In this document: one piece after another, positions 1 through 17,880 of the stretch | Numbering within the stretch: the first letter of the stretch is position 1 | How the letters are laid out: every line of letters starts with the position of its first letter | Assembly: GCF_001949145.1 (NCBI RefSeq) | Contig: NW_019091529.1 | Location: 182,962 to 246,961 of the forward strand | DNA: 64,000 nucleotides | Reading direction: 5' to 3' | DNA from: Acanthaster planci | Lineage: Eukaryota > Echinodermata > Asteroidea > Valvatida > Acanthasteridae | Program-made: the position numbers and the translations under genes | Notes under the pieces: generated by a model | The model's input: only the letters and a program-made list of their open reading frames with translations | Told to the model about the DNA's origin: nothing | The model's database searches: none

Positions 1-868
1 AACGGCACCAACCTCCTTCCCCCTCCGTATGCATGGTGTACGCAACGGCACGAACACCCTCCCGCCTTCGTGCGTAAGTGCCTTATGGACTGCTCCTTAC
101 TGCAGTGCATATTCTATAGTTACGCTGACGAATGACAGAAATGCAGACATAACAAAGCAGAGTACATTTATTCTTTGCTGAATACATGTACAGTTGTAAT
201 ACATATGCCATGTTCATAACTGTTGTGTTAAATAGTAATTTGGCATGGACAAGGACGGGAAAATCTGCGACGAGGAGTAAAGGGTCTGGGATATAAATTT
301 CAGTTTAGAACACATTTTGATAAATATTTTTTATTCTATAAAATTCATCAAAACAAGCTAACATCCCTGTTCAATCTATGTTAAAAGTGAACAATTCCTA
401 AATTTAAAACTATTTATTCTTTTAACGATGAGAAATGAGGGTACTGTTGCTGGGAACCCATGCCAGGGGAATTTTATGTTTGAATTGTGACCCAAAAAGT
501 TGCTAGCTCAATATATCTTCAGAACGTCACTCAATTGCCCACTGTGACGTCAACTGAAACACCTACCAGAGGAAACAATGAGAAAGTTAAGTATCTTAAA
601 GTCGGGACGATTTGTAGTGTTAGATCAAGAAAACATTGGCGCATTGATGCTTCATGTTGGAACAAATTCACACACTTTTATGAATGTGAAAGTTACACTT
701 CAATAGATTTGGTTTAAAAACAAAATTAAAAATCAATATAATGCGAATAGTAAAACGAACGCGAAGGTTCATTACTACCTATGGACTACTTGAAGATATC
801 ATTCTGAGAGTCGTCTAACAGTAGAATATGAACGTCTGATATAACGCATTCTGATCCCTCTATTCCAG
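1..868 (+). other. Part of the MMP-A intron before the cysteine-switch exon
   Basis: No PGBD or signal-peptide exon was found here. The first 90 bp show a loose repeat (AACGGCACCAACC... and AACGGCACGAACACC). The corresponding MMP-B intron is 875 bp, so the missing exon should lie just outside the window. Confidence 0.55.
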
Positions 869-6525
<5,657 letters not shown>

Positions 6526-7469
6526 CGCCAGACGGCAAGGTAGGAATTGGTAGGAAAACTTTGTTTTGCCCCTCCCACATTATCTGATGACGTACGCGAA
6601 CTTAAGGTGATGTATATTTAAGCCGTGCAGTGAATTAGATATATTGGCCAGTAATGTTATTACATCTATTGATATTCAGAGACTTAAACCTGTTATTCGT
6701 GTTTAGGTTGTGCCAATATTTAGTGTGTTTCGTTTGTTGATGTACTGCTTAGATTGGGATAGGTTAGTATTTAGAAATAAGTAGAAATGATAATTTGTCG
6801 TCTATTTAAATTGAAGTTACACTATTTTAAAAGAAGAAATCAATCATGTTTCATCGACTTCCATTTTAATTTCAGTTGGTTGCAATACATGCATTCGTAA
6901 GGTCAGTTTATCTTAATGTTTAATCTAAAATTAATCAATCAAAATTTAGATTTGGGATTTTGAAATTATTTGATCAAATTTCAGATTATTTTCTAGTTGG
7001 TGCAAACTGCCTACTTTGAGTCTGGCACTGACTAATTGTTGATTGATTGGCGCCAATCCCTAGTGTAGTTGCTGCAGACACGCTAAATCTCCCTAAATTT
7101 CACAAAATGATTAACGGTCAGTGGTTTTGTGGATCATTTCTTTCTGCTCATGGTGAGATTGCACACTGAAGTGTTTCCATAATAAAACCTCCAATAGCTG
7201 AACACGACTGCGAGGGGTTCGTGCTCCATGTTGGTATTATTGTTCCTCTCTTTCACAGAGTGACTTAGATAAACGCAGTAGAGCGATTGTGCCCGCTAAG
7301 TCACGTGACCTGTAGTGGGTATTAAATATCAACAAACACGGCGTCCACTAATTGCAAAGTGTTACATAAATATCATTTACCAAAAATAAAGGTGACGGTA
7401 GGTACTGTACTCAGACTACTGATGAGCTGGGCACTATATTCGCCCGTCGCCAGAACAGGGCGCTTGGAA
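6526..7469 (+). other. MMP-A 3' UTR and downstream flank
   Basis: No further gene is seen. The first AATAAA after the stop is at 7181-7186, giving a likely 3' UTR of about 680 nt. A stretch around 6990-7080 (GTTGGTGCA...GGCGCC...) resembles the flank 3' of MMP-B around 47580-47680, showing that the duplication included downstream sequence. Confidence 0.5.
7181..7186 (+). terminator. Candidate polyadenylation signal of MMP-A
   Basis: Canonical AATAAA about 655 nt after the MMP-A stop codon, the first one in this orientation. Assigned by position only. Confidence 0.45.
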
Positions 7470-8200
7470 GCTTAGATAGATAGATTTGAGTGAGGTGTTA
7501 AGTCCTTTAAGGTCCATCTGGCGACAAACCTTTCAAGGATTTTGGCAAAATGGTCCGTGGGAGCGATTGGCCTTATTTTATCCACCACTGCCGGAGATGA
7601 TTTTGGAACTGGAATGATGATGGTCCTTTTCCACAGGTCAGGAACCACTCCACTGTTAAGGGACGTGTTAAATATATGGATCAACGGGGTGCTGAGTTCC
7701 TATGCAAACTCTCTGATGATGCGAGTGGGCACATTGTCCGGTCCTCCTTATTTGCCAACTTTAACACGTTCAGTTGGTGTATACCTCCCAAGGTTGGATG
7801 TTAGGTGGGGCTGCTTGCGATGGCAGGTAAGCTGGTAGTTGAGCAGCATCAAGTGGTTGAAGATCATCAGTGACAGCCACAAGGAGCTTGTTGATGTGGT
7901 TAGCTACTTCGTCTGGGCTTGCTAGCTCTTGACCTGGCACGTTAATAATTGTTTCTGTTTGACGGCCATGGATGATAGCTTTTATTCCTCTGTACCACCC
8001 AGCTGGATTGGAGGCCTTATGTGTCTGTATTCTGAAACCATAGTGTTCCTTTTTAGCAAGACACATGGCTTGAATGATTTTATTACTCATTTGTTTCCAC
8101 GTTCTATGTTACTTATGATGAAAGGCATTTTGTCGCTTCCTAATCAATGATTTAACGGAAGGAGTCATCCATAGTTTGTCCAGCGAGTGCAATTTGATCG
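7460..8200 (-). pseudogene. LINE (non-LTR retrotransposon) reverse-transcriptase fragment, decayed
   Basis: The minus strand reads as the linker and finger region of a LINE reverse transcriptase. From about 8200 to 7770 there is KLWMTPSVKSLI, then GWYRGIKAII and the region before the RT domain. From about 7740 to 7472 there is GGPDNVPTRII, then TPLIHIFN, GVVPDLWKRTIIIPVPK and IRPI, typical of the Jockey/CR1 type. The frame is broken: a stop follows EVYTN, two more in-frame stops lie between 7685 and 7760, and another frame change lies near 8090. No palm domain with a YxDD motif follows, so the copy is truncated. It is a dead remnant just downstream of MMP-A. Confidence 0.8.
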
Positions 8201-8270
8201 AGTATTAAAATTGGGAGGTAGTAGTAGTAGTAGATTTTTGGAAGTGAGATGGGTCAATTTTGGCAGGATA

Positions 8271-9820
8271 TTTCTCTTTTAGGTCTGGTAATATTTCAGT
8301 TTCTATAAATTGATATATGCTAGCAAATATTTTCCACAGGCCTTTTTCCAAGTTGAATTTTTAAGAAGTAACTGATGAACAAAAAATCTTACAAATTCTA
8401 CAGTTTTTGGCATGATATTTTTCCTATCCAAGGGTTCTGGAAGCGCGCCATCAGGGGCCAACTTTCAGGCTGTATTTGGAGTGAATGCTCAGACATGTAA
8501 ACGCACAGACCACCAGATCGTATTCGTACTAAAATCAAAACTGTGGGCAAATTCATCCCTCGGTATTGGGGATTTACGCTGAAAAATTCCAGCCAAAAGT
8601 TCCATGAAGCCATATTTCAATTGTGAAAAAATCCTGTATTTACTTATTCTAGACAATGTGAGTAACAAGCATTGCGCACTGAGCGCGCTGCCATCCATCG
8701 TGTTGCCCATACTTTTCAAATTTTTTACGGTTATGTACGAAAAACTGGGGGTCTATGAGTTTATAAATCTGCGAGCAAACGCAAAAGGCTTTTTCTGAAC
8801 CAAACAGCGCTCTCCTAGCCCTAGCCATTTGTCTGCCATTTATAGATGGAGCTAATGGGACCACAATGGGAAAAAGTTTTCTGAACTTTTCTCTGTTATT
8901 TCCGCTTAACTCAATAACTGTTTCATTTTTTCTGTCTGTTTCCAACTTTGTCTGTATCTACATGTCTCTTTAATGTGGAAAATTGAATCAATCCAATTAA
9001 ATAATGTTGTGGGGTTTATCCGTTCACAGAAAACCCCAAACTACTCTCAGCCGATTATATATATAAAAAGACACTTATAAGTGTGCCTACTGTATTGCGT
9101 CATACGATAATATATTAGCACCACAGTTAGAGGATGGCCATTTAGCTGCACAGGTCTCACTTATAAGTAGCGGTGGGTAGTCGGATCGGTTGAGCTAAGG
9201 GGCAGTTCGATCCACGTCTTAGTCAAACAGGTATGGCGAAGAAACTAGACACAGGAGTTGCCCTGATTATGTCAACGATGAAACAGGACAACACGCATGG
9301 GAGATGGTTTTGGCTTTGACCGGCAGAGGTTTTACGGGTCAGTTAGTATGATAAAGCGGCGATTCCTTCCGTCGGCTAGGAGGCGTTGTTCTCGCCAAAA
9401 TCAGGAAAGGAATGCTACGTTACAGACTGGACCCAACCTACCACTTAAGCCTAGGTGAATCCCTCCCACATTGTTTAAACTTTTTTGGGGGGGTTGAATT
9501 TGAAGGGCCATACCGTACCTGACACAGGTTAAACCACTTGGGGCAAAGCCATCATGAAGGCTAGACTTTCCCACATAAAATAAAACACTGGGATACAAGC
9601 AGGACTATTTTGGGGGAGTGGGTATATGACAATACGAAATAGGGTCATGGCTGAAAAGAAGTATTCAGCTTTCTCGTTGCCATGTACATCATAATTGTTG
9701 TCACAGTTGTGTTGACTGTTACGGAAATAATTGGCCACGGTTTCGAGAAAATAATATGATTTGGCCTCATTGTCCACTGAATAACAAGCAAACAGATGTT
9801 TTGGTAGGGTGTTCTATAGC
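8271..9820. other. Intergenic stretch, no gene recognised
   Basis: Short open frames only, none with recognisable domains. Around 9165-9225 a weak RNA polymerase III B-box-like string (AGTTCGATCC) follows an A-box-like string, which may be an old tRNA-derived SINE. The evidence is too weak to call. Confidence 0.3.
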
Positions 9821-9825
9821 CGCCA

Positions 9826-10912
9826 AAATTGTGTCGCGTTGTCCCGACGCTACGACACGACGCCACGATACGACGCTGCGACGGCTCTGTCGCGTCATGC
9901 CGTAGCGTCATGGCGTCGCCTCCTTTCTCATTACTTTTAGGCTGCGTATAATGCATTACATCGTGCCGTAGTAGCGTCGCGTCGTGGCGTCGACCTGTTG
10001 CGTCGTGCCATCACGTCGTGCCGTCGCATCGTGCCCTCGCAGTCGCCTCATTACTGGTGGAAATGGGCTCGCCCTTATACCAATGGATACCATTTTTCAT
10101 GATCAAATCTTGTAGGAATGCAACCTATGGGTGCATTCCATCAAATCGCTGGATTTCTGCGCGTGAGCTCATTAATATTTTGTGATTCCAAGAAGCTTTT
10201 GCTATAAGACATGCCATAGGGCCTAATCAGGAAGAATCATAGAAATATTTTTTACAAATCCCGAATTTGGGACCAGTTAGTTTTCAGTTCCAGGGTGTTT
10301 CTTCCACAAAAGCCCGAAATTGCAGGCCTATTTCGGGTAGAGGAGGGCGGCTACATTCAGAGCTGAGCGCATAATTTTAGTACAATTTGAGGGGTTTCTT
10401 CAGGGAAAGGGGAATAACGAAATTCACGTGGCTAACTCCCATAAAATTGAAACGAAAAGTGATCTTCTGGCCATAATCTTGAATTTCTATTGAAAAAACG
10501 GAGGACAACCTCTTGACAAGAGTCAACAGGCGGCGCTATTTTGGTCTGATTTTGCACTGTTTTCTATGGGCGCGTGTTTGGTGTAGTAAAACTTCCTTAC
10601 GCATGCCACGCACATTATTTGTCAAGGACTTTTGACATACGCGCTCTATTGGGCTGCAGCCATTTTAGAAACAGTAAGGCACGACGGCACGATACGACGG
10701 ACGACGACACGACACGACGGCAATTCATCAGGAAGCGACAGCACCACGGCAGGACGCGACGGCAAGACGCGACGCCCGGACGGTACGACACATTGCATTA
10801 AACACAGCATAAAGGTAACGAGATAGGAGGTGACGCCACGACGCGACTCAACGACGCGACGGAGCTGTCGTAGCGTCGCGTCTTGGCGTCGGGACGACGC
10901 GACGCAATTTAT
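9826..10912. mobile_element. Foldback element with long CGACG-rich inverted repeats
   Basis: The left arm (about 9826-10050) and right arm (about 10675-10912) are inverted copies made of GACGC/CGTCG-type repeats. Both also contain a non-repetitive block (GCCTCCTTTCTCATTAC on the left; its inverse, somewhat changed, on the right), which shows true inverted homology and not only shared composition. The centre (about 10095-10600) is a dispersed repeat with a second copy at about 50565-51000. No transposase is encoded, so this is non-autonomous. Confidence 0.75.
10095..10600 (+). repeat. Dispersed repeat, copy 1 (core of foldback element)
   Basis: About 500 bp aligned by eye with 50565-51000. 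Shared blocks include CTCATTAATATTTTGTGAT, ATAAGACATGCCATA, GGCGGCTACATTCAGA, TGGCCATAATCTTGAATTTC and GAGTCAACAGGCGGCGCTAT. Frames are broken in both copies and no protein is evident. Confidence 0.75.
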
Positions 10913-12116
10913 GCAAAATTATTATGCAAATCAGCTTGGACCCGCTTTCGCACCGTTCGCGTCACCTAGCTAGTGCAAACTCGAATTCTAATATGAAATG
11001 CATGCATATGTCTGCACCCACGTGTCAGACGTCCAGTCACAAGCTTAGTATAGCAAAACCCGGCGTCAACTACCATATCATACATAATCCTGCTTAGATA
11101 AGAATCCAATGGGAAATACGATTTAATGGTATTTTCTGAAGAAAAAAAAATTGAACTTGAACAAAGCCAGAAAACCTAAGAGAAAATTATCATCGAGGTT
11201 GCGCCCCTGTACCTTTTCAATGGCCCGCTCACTTCTTCCTGCAATGCTATTTGTGCGCATGTGTGCATAATTATGAAATTGTTTGTGGAAAAGTCTATTG
11301 GCAACGCCCTAGTCTCGGGGCAAGACGGCAGAACACGACAGCGGACTCGATCGAGCAGGGAAAATATGCCGCGCGCGTCGATTTCTATTGCGCCCTCTCG
11401 TGGCTTCATTTCACTTATTGACGGCTCGATCTACAGTCTTGGGAATCTCCTACCAACTGTCTTTTTCTTTAGTTTCCATTCGGATTTCCGGAGGAGCCAA
11501 TCAGTTGAAAATTCAGTTGAATCTTTTTGTGATAAAATATGGATCAATGACTTGCATCACACAACCTATCACGCGATATGATGTACAAGTGCAAGCGTTA
11601 TTACGCGACGTTGAACCTACTGGTACTACAAGTACCAGTGCTGTCACCGTTGATAATGGCCGTGGTCGATGCATTGGAACGTCCAAGGGGTCAATTGTGA
11701 ATATTCATATTACACTATTTTTGCATACAAAGGCCCGCCTCCGGTGTAGGAGATTCCCAAGATGGTAGAACCATAGAGGAAGGACACAGAGCGAGTTGCA
11801 ACTCTGGCACTACAAAGTGTTCAATGATGGTCACCGCCGAGTCAGATAAATAATAGAAAACATTCCAAAAATGCCTGATCACTGCCTGCATTTTAGCCGG
11901 ACAAGCGGGGACAGTAATATCCTAGCAATACAATGTACTTGTAGTTTTTCAGCTTCCAGAGACCCGCTTACCAGCCAGGGTAGTGGTGGCTGACACTAGG
12001 GCAGGCACGAAGATCACGTGATGGCTCAACGAAAACTCTCGTGTAAGTTTGATTTGCACAAGTGTTAGCTAATCGAACGCACCCATGGACGGTTATATGT
12101 ATTGATCGCTGTTTGC
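10913..12116. other. Intergenic stretch, no gene recognised
   Basis: Two open frames of just over 100 codons (11261-11581 and 11388-11768 on +) overlap each other and show no domain, repeat structure or splice context that would support them. Nothing else is recognised. Confidence 0.3.
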
Positions 12117-12222
12117 ATGGAACCATGGAACCGGAAGTTAATGCGCAACTTCAGCGATTGTTCAGTGGGAGCCTGCAAATTGTGGCGCGTCTGCCTTTGC
12201 GACAGAATCACTTACGAACCGG
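12117..12222 (+). repeat. Dispersed repeat, also present at 50342-50461 in opposite orientation
   Basis: The stretch beginning AACCATGGAACCGGAAGTTAA and ending near CACTTACGAAC matches the reverse complement of 50342-50461, sharing GGGAGCCTGC and the flanking blocks. It is probably the end of the same element family as the 50.3-51.0 kb copy. Confidence 0.65.
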
Positions 12223-12389
12223 ATAGCCCTCTCTAATTTCCATAAATGATTGAATACATGCGCATGTACTTCTTACATTGCTGTCTTTCACCCCGGGGTA
12301 ATGACCGGATTTTTTTCTTTTTAACTGACAAGCCTTTAATTGTGCGGTCACGATGCGTTCATGTATAATTCTTTCACAGACACAAGGTC

Positions 12390-13010
12390 GACTCCAATAA
12401 AGCCTATGCTGCTGCATGGTTTCCATGTGGTCGTTTGTAACGCAAACGTGAAGACGCACACGTTAAGACGCAGACACAAACGGAAGATACGGTGCATGAC
12501 GTCATTCCACCCCAAAATTGAAACAAAATGGCGTCCGAAACTCCTCGATGTTTTTGCAGAAAATACCCGTTTAGATTGACTGTGCCGCCTCTGATGCCAA
12601 ACCTCTACTCCAATTTCATGCATTTCATTGACAGTCAGCCAGTAAGTTGATCACTGGGGTGTAATATTTAAGCATTGAGGAGAATATGGACAAAATTCGT
12701 GGAACTAAGCGAGAGGGATATCGTTGCTCACCGGTAATGCCAGCATGAGTGTTTGTATGGGGATGCCACGGCTACTCGACGCAGGCAGTCAACGAAGTTG
12801 AACCTGGCTGAACTTTGCTGATCGTTCGCGAGCTGGTTTACGTTTCTGCGTCGTCGGTGACACCGCCGTTTGGCATGTTTCCATTTATCCACTTGGCAGT
12901 TGCGTCTTAATTGCGTTGCTCTCTGCGTTTATTACGTCGATATGGAAACCAGGCTTTAATGCGTTGCGTTTGGCGCAAGTGTTGACGCACATACTGGAAA
13001 GGCGCCCTCA
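12390..13010. mobile_element. Foldback element with inverted arms rich in AACGC/GACGC motifs
   Basis: The left arm near 12390-12480 has AAAGCC, GGTTTCCAT and AACGCAAACGTGAAGACGCA. The inverse of the right arm near 12855-12990 has AAAGCCTGGTTTCCAT and then AACGC and AAGACGCA blocks. A related end occurs at 17757-17890. Arms are imperfect and boundaries approximate. No coding content is seen. Confidence 0.5.
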
Positions 13011-14084
13011 GGGGTCTCGGGATTTCTCAGTGAGGTCATCAGTTTTATTATGTAACCAAGGGGGAAACTAATAACAAAAAGGAACAGGAATGTGGCGGCA
13101 CAAGAATCCTGGCACAGATATATGTATATTGTTGTATTTCTGTCCCAACGAGTATGGGATGTTATATGTGTAAGATTGAATTATTTTTACAGGCAAAGTA
13201 TTTCTATTAAATAAAAAAAAAACGACAGTCAATACTAGGTGATCTGCAAGAGATCTGCAAAAGACAATACAAGAAGTTTCATAAATACATGTACAATTCT
13301 TCTTTCAACCTATATAACATGTTTACAGGATGAAACCAGTTCTTTTAAAAATATTAAGGACACTGAAGTACGCGCTCATATTACAACATTCAATTTGCAG
13401 TTTTGTTAATGGTTTCACCAGATTCATGCATGGTATATGAATAGATTAGAAAACAACCCAACTAATGAACATGAAGGATGTGGGACACATACTCCCAGTA
13501 TTATTTCGTTTCATAAGAACCTACCAACTACAAAGCTGAGGCTGGCAAATGCCAACAGCTACCAGCTGCCAGTACTGTACCATAAACTGCCAATGTCAAG
13601 ATGCTGTAAGAAAAAAAAAAAGAACATTTCGTATAATATAAGCATGTACAGTGTATAGTGCTATGTACATATCACTTCTTTATTCTTCTAGATCAATCTA
13701 TCTATAGACATATACCTGTTGCTGTAATTTGCTCAAATAATACACATGTAACTGCCACATCCTTAGCGTTCCTGGGCACTTATTTAGTCAAAGAAAATGT
13801 ACATATGATAACTGAATTTTTTTAGATACATATTTTACACAACTTGTAATTTTTATGCACTCCAATTACAAGAATGTGCACAGAGCAACAGATAACCCAA
13901 GCCTCGAGCCTGATGTGTCTGATATGCTGATATATGCATCTCAACTTCTCCATGTATCTTTAGCCTTTTTTTCTCAATGAATTCAAACACATTACAAAAG
14001 AAGCAAGACAGTGTGTACGTGTACATGTTACAAGGAAGACTATTGCCCAACTCATCAATGATCAAGCTATCTCCAAATGCGCCC
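13011..14084. other. Intergenic stretch, no gene recognised
   Basis: AT-rich sequence with short uninformative frames. No domain, RNA gene or structured repeat was recognised. Confidence 0.3.
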
Positions 14085-15850
14085 GATGTTCATTATGGAC
14101 AACCTAATTTTCCCATTTTCTGTTAGTAGATTTTCGGGATTTTGGACTTTGCCTTAAGCATTTTAAAGCGTCAAAAGTGGACAACTAAAAACTTCGAATT
14201 CCCACAGGCAAACTTACTGTCATGCTCCAAAAGTAGACCTACCCATTTTCTCAATTTTTGCTGGTAGATTCTCGGGTTCGGGGAATTTACGTAAAGCATA
14301 TTCAAGAACTCGATTTTCTGCTTTTCTTGGTAAGATTGCTATCACCCAACCCTGAAATAAATTAAGGTGGACGAAAGTTTCGAGGCTGCGAGAGTGACGG
14401 TCTTTTGTACACGTAGTAGTACTGCAAACGTGCGGAGCCGTCTCAGTGTTGACGGGCATCAGGCGTCATTTCCCTTGCTGCATGTGATCGGCCTTTTTCA
14501 TGTAACTTGTATTTCATGTCAAGGATGTGAATTTATGGGATTTATCGGAGGGGAGTATTATTCTATGGGGAATTATTGAAAATAATATGTCCAAGACTGA
14601 CAAAAATTATGTACTGATTATGGTGGAAGTTACTCGGAGTGGCAGATATCCTAAGATTTGTTATTCAATCCACCATTCACGCATTTCACAGTATATGTAC
14701 CTGATGACTGCTCTGGGCCGTCCATTGCAAGTTCGTGTTTTCATTGCGTTAATATCTCTTCACATTGTCACTTTGAATCATTTGTCTTCATATTAATGAC
14801 CCAGGCCTCCACTATAACTGCCCACTTGTATTGATGACTTGAACAAAGATTTGAATGATAAATATTAAATTAAATCGTTGATGTCTCTTCTTCAGTGAAC
14901 GACTCGTGTACTGACTGAAAAATTTATTTTCTTCGTGGCGATCCTTTTTTGTTATTGAAATTACTGGTTGAATACGTGTTTTGGAATTATTTTGTGGGAT
15001 GTCAAAATGATTTCAGCAAATTCAAGTGTTTGAAACTCTTGATTCACTTTATTAAACAGCACTTGGCTTCTTGTCTTGAGATGACTTTTAGAACCTGTCC
15101 TCGTTCCACAACAAATTCAATTATTCTACTGGAATGGACACAATGGTTTATTACAGCTAGCATCGTTTAGGGGACATATCACCATGCGCTCATTTATTTA
15201 AAATGGAAATTCCTGATGGCAAACCACCGTTGTCATTCGAAAAATACTGTGCGCTGGAAAGTTGGAAGTTTGCGGTACCATAAAGGACTGTCAGACTTTG
15301 GATGGCTCCTTTCCTATGTGCAAGTTTCTCAATAGGAATCACCCACATTTTTCCCGAGCTGTGAAGCCATCCATCGACGCGTCAGATGCAGACCATTGAC
15401 CCTCTACTGTTAATGCTGGCTGCCCATCTTCCCAAGTCCGTTCCGTTCTGAGGGTAGGGAGCAGAGCGGTCGTTTCAGTTTTAAGCTTGTCCACGTTTGG
15501 ACCACCCCGCCATCGGCAAAGTAAAATCCAAATTCCTGCTTGCAGAAAATTGGGTTTTATGAAAAGGGGTGATGCAACTTCAAAAAACCCAAACATCTAC
15601 AGTACTTGCAGAAAATGAGAAAATAGGGTTTTACTCTTTAGGAGCATCAAATAAAATTTACTAGTGAAAATTAAAGTTTTTAATTGTCCACTTTTGATGC
15701 ACTACGAAGACTTCTTTAAGTAAATTCCCAATTTTTGCGAGCAGAAAAGTGAGCTTTCGAAATTGCTATACGCAAATTCCCCAAAACCCAAAAATCTACT
15801 GGCAAAAAATGAAAAAATTGGGTTGTCCACTTTTGGTGCATGACAGTATT
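14085..15850. mobile_element. Non-autonomous element with about 250-bp inverted terminal repeats
   Basis: 14091-14340 matches the reverse complement of about 15660-15845. Shared blocks include CAAAAGTGGACAA followed by TTTTTCATTTTTTGC/TTTTCCCATTTTCTG variants, TAGATT(T/C)T(T/C)GGG and GGGGAATTT(A/G)CGTA. Each arm carries the CAAAAGTGGACAA-type block twice, so the arms are themselves internally repeated. The 1.3 kb centre has no transposase-like frame. Confidence 0.65.
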
Positions 15851-15904
15851 TTACAGCATGGTCGCCAGCATGGGTGCATGACAGCTGCATAAATTTCTAC
15901 TTCA

Positions 15905-16040
15905 CGCAAGGGTGCAGACCACTAATTCAAGTGAGAATTTCTGGCCAGCTCATTAGCATTAAAAGTGCGCCCACAGTACCTTTTGAAAAAAGAGATTGTT
16001 TAGCCCCCAAAATAGTGAGATTGTGTAAACTGTTGCCGGG
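15905..16040 (+). repeat. Terminal repeat copy of the CAGTCCACTAA family, cut by the assembly gap
   Basis: This stretch (GGGTGCAGACCACTAATTCA, then AATTTCTGGCCAGCTC, AGCATTAAAAGTGC and TTTAGCCCCCAAAATAGTGAGA) matches the arm at 24351-24480 closely. The element runs into the N gap that starts at 16041, which suggests that a repeat caused the gap. Confidence 0.75.
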
Positions 16041-16392
16041 NNNNNNNNNNNNNNNNNNNNNNNNNNNNNNNNNNNNNNNNNNNNNNNNNNNNNNNNNNNN
16101 NNNNNNNNNNNNNNNNNNNNNNNNNNNNNNNNNNNNNNNNNNNNNNNNNNNNNNNNNNNNNNNNNNNNNNNNNNNNNNNNNNNNNNNNNNNNNNNNNNNN
16201 NNNNNNNNNNNNNNNNNNNNNNNNNNNNNNNNNNNNNNNNNNNNNNNNNNNNNNNNNNNNNNNNNNNNNNNNNNNNNNNNNNNNNNNNNNNNNNNNNNNN
16301 NNNNNNNNNNNNNNNNNNNNNNNNNNNNNNNNNNNNNNNNNNNNNNNNNNNNNNNNNNNNNNNNNNNNNNNNNNNNNNNNNNNNNNNNNNNN
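16041..16392. other. Assembly gap (352 N)
   Basis: Run of N. It directly follows a dispersed terminal repeat, so the missing sequence is probably the rest of that element. Reading frames drawn across it are artefacts. Confidence 1.
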
Positions 16393-16719
16393 TAACTGGG
16401 TTGACTTGTCACGATTGGTTTGAACGTGACCTCTAAACTAAAGTGCACAATTTCAAGGCGTGATGATAAGTGACCCTATTTACATGTACTGAGTGACAAT
16501 ACGCTTTCTCGATGTCACGTCCGTCGGCCGGAAGTCACCAGCAATATGGCATGGGTTACTGTGTTGTTCCTGTTACTGGGTTTCCTCATCAGGATAGAGA
16601 TTAGTCCTAGATCATCCTGTCATTGGTATTGTTTAGCTCAGGATGGCACTGAAAATATGTGTACAAGTACGCGACGTATACAAAATCTCCACTTTAACTG
16701 CATCGATAATTGATTCCTA

Positions 16720-17530
16720 CCCAGCAAACACATTGATGTTTTTATAACGTGATAGACATGCTATGTTAATGTTTTCATAATATTCTACAAAAATGTTATG
16801 GCGACATGGTCTTAGAAACGTTTTAATGACGCTTTGTTTTTGTGACATTTAAGGGAACGTTGGTGAAATTATGCATTATTATAAAACATCAAATGATGCT
16901 TTCATGGCAAGATTGTCATTTTTGTGAACGCTGTTACAGCGACATGGTCTTGCAAACATTTTCATGACATCTTTAAGATTTTTTTCAAGAAACGTTTGAG
17001 CAATATTTTTACGACGTATTTACTCAGCATTGGCTAAAGCAAAACACAAACATTGAATTCACATTATTCAAGCATTTCTGTACCACTACAGTAGTGTTTG
17101 AATGATGTTGAGAAAATATAACATCCACTTCAACGCATGTTAAAATTAACCCATTGCAAAGAAGCGTTGGTGATGGTTTCCTCTATTCAAATAGTAATAA
17201 ACTGGCTCTTTTTTAGAATTTTATTATCACCACATCATACGTCATAACAACAGCTTTAGAACATCTTAAACATTCTCATAATTCTTATATTCTCATTACA
17301 CAGGTAAACAAATTTTGTAACTTCTAAATAATGTCACACAAATACAACTTAAGCAGTATTTGTTTTCCGCTATAAAACCTGTTTCAAATATTTCTCAAAA
17401 GCAATAAGATAACATTCATTTAATATGTCAAACAAAACATCAAATTTGGCTCATTTGCATAATGTTATCACAATGTTTGTATACCTTACATAATGTTTAT
17501 AAATCCTCATAAATTCATCAACTCACACAC
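16720..17530. repeat. Degenerate repeat region starting with a CCCAGCAAACA end
   Basis: Begins near 16721 with CCCAGCAAACA, a common end of non-autonomous DNA transposons. A block containing GCGACATGGTCTTAGAAACG recurs about 136 bp later as GCGACATGGTCTTGCAAAC. Further on come many ACGTT/AATGTT motifs, and near 17530-17600 a loose repeat of ACACGACGTT. No coding potential is seen. Confidence 0.45.
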
Positions 17531-17756
17531 ACGATGTTTGCAATTCACAAACGCGACGTTCCTACTCTTAAACACGACGTTCAAATCGACACACACGACG
17601 TTTGCCTGTCCGCTTTAGAACACTATAGGAAACCTTTTCATACTTCGCCATATGAAGGCTCGTGTGGAGGGAGAAATACACCACAAAATGAAGTCACTGC
17701 CCCGACAAAGGTGCAGCAACTACACAGTGAATCAAGACCGAATTAACGCTTCGAGC

Positions 17757-17880
17757 ACAGCCTTAAAACTTGGGTTCCATCTGGTTGTGTGTAACGCAGA
17801 CGGTCCGCAAGACGTCAAGACGCAGGCAGTCGCAGAAGAGATGCGGCGCGACGTCATTCCACCCAAAAATTAAACAAAAT
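17757..17880 (+). repeat. Copy of the AACGC/GACGC foldback end
   Basis: GTAACGCAGACGGTC, then AAGACGCAG and GACGTCATTCCACCC, followed by ACAAAATGGCGT, resembles the end at 12430-12530, which shares GACGTCATTCCACCCC and ACAAAATGGCGTC. It is a dispersed fragment of the same family. Confidence 0.6.

Noticed and set aside
9165-9225. tRNA or SINE
   Set aside because: Only a B-box-like string with no cloverleaf pairing; the evidence is too weak to call.
15874-16395. ORFs across the first N gap, both strands
   Set aside because: Mostly X residues; artefacts of the gap.
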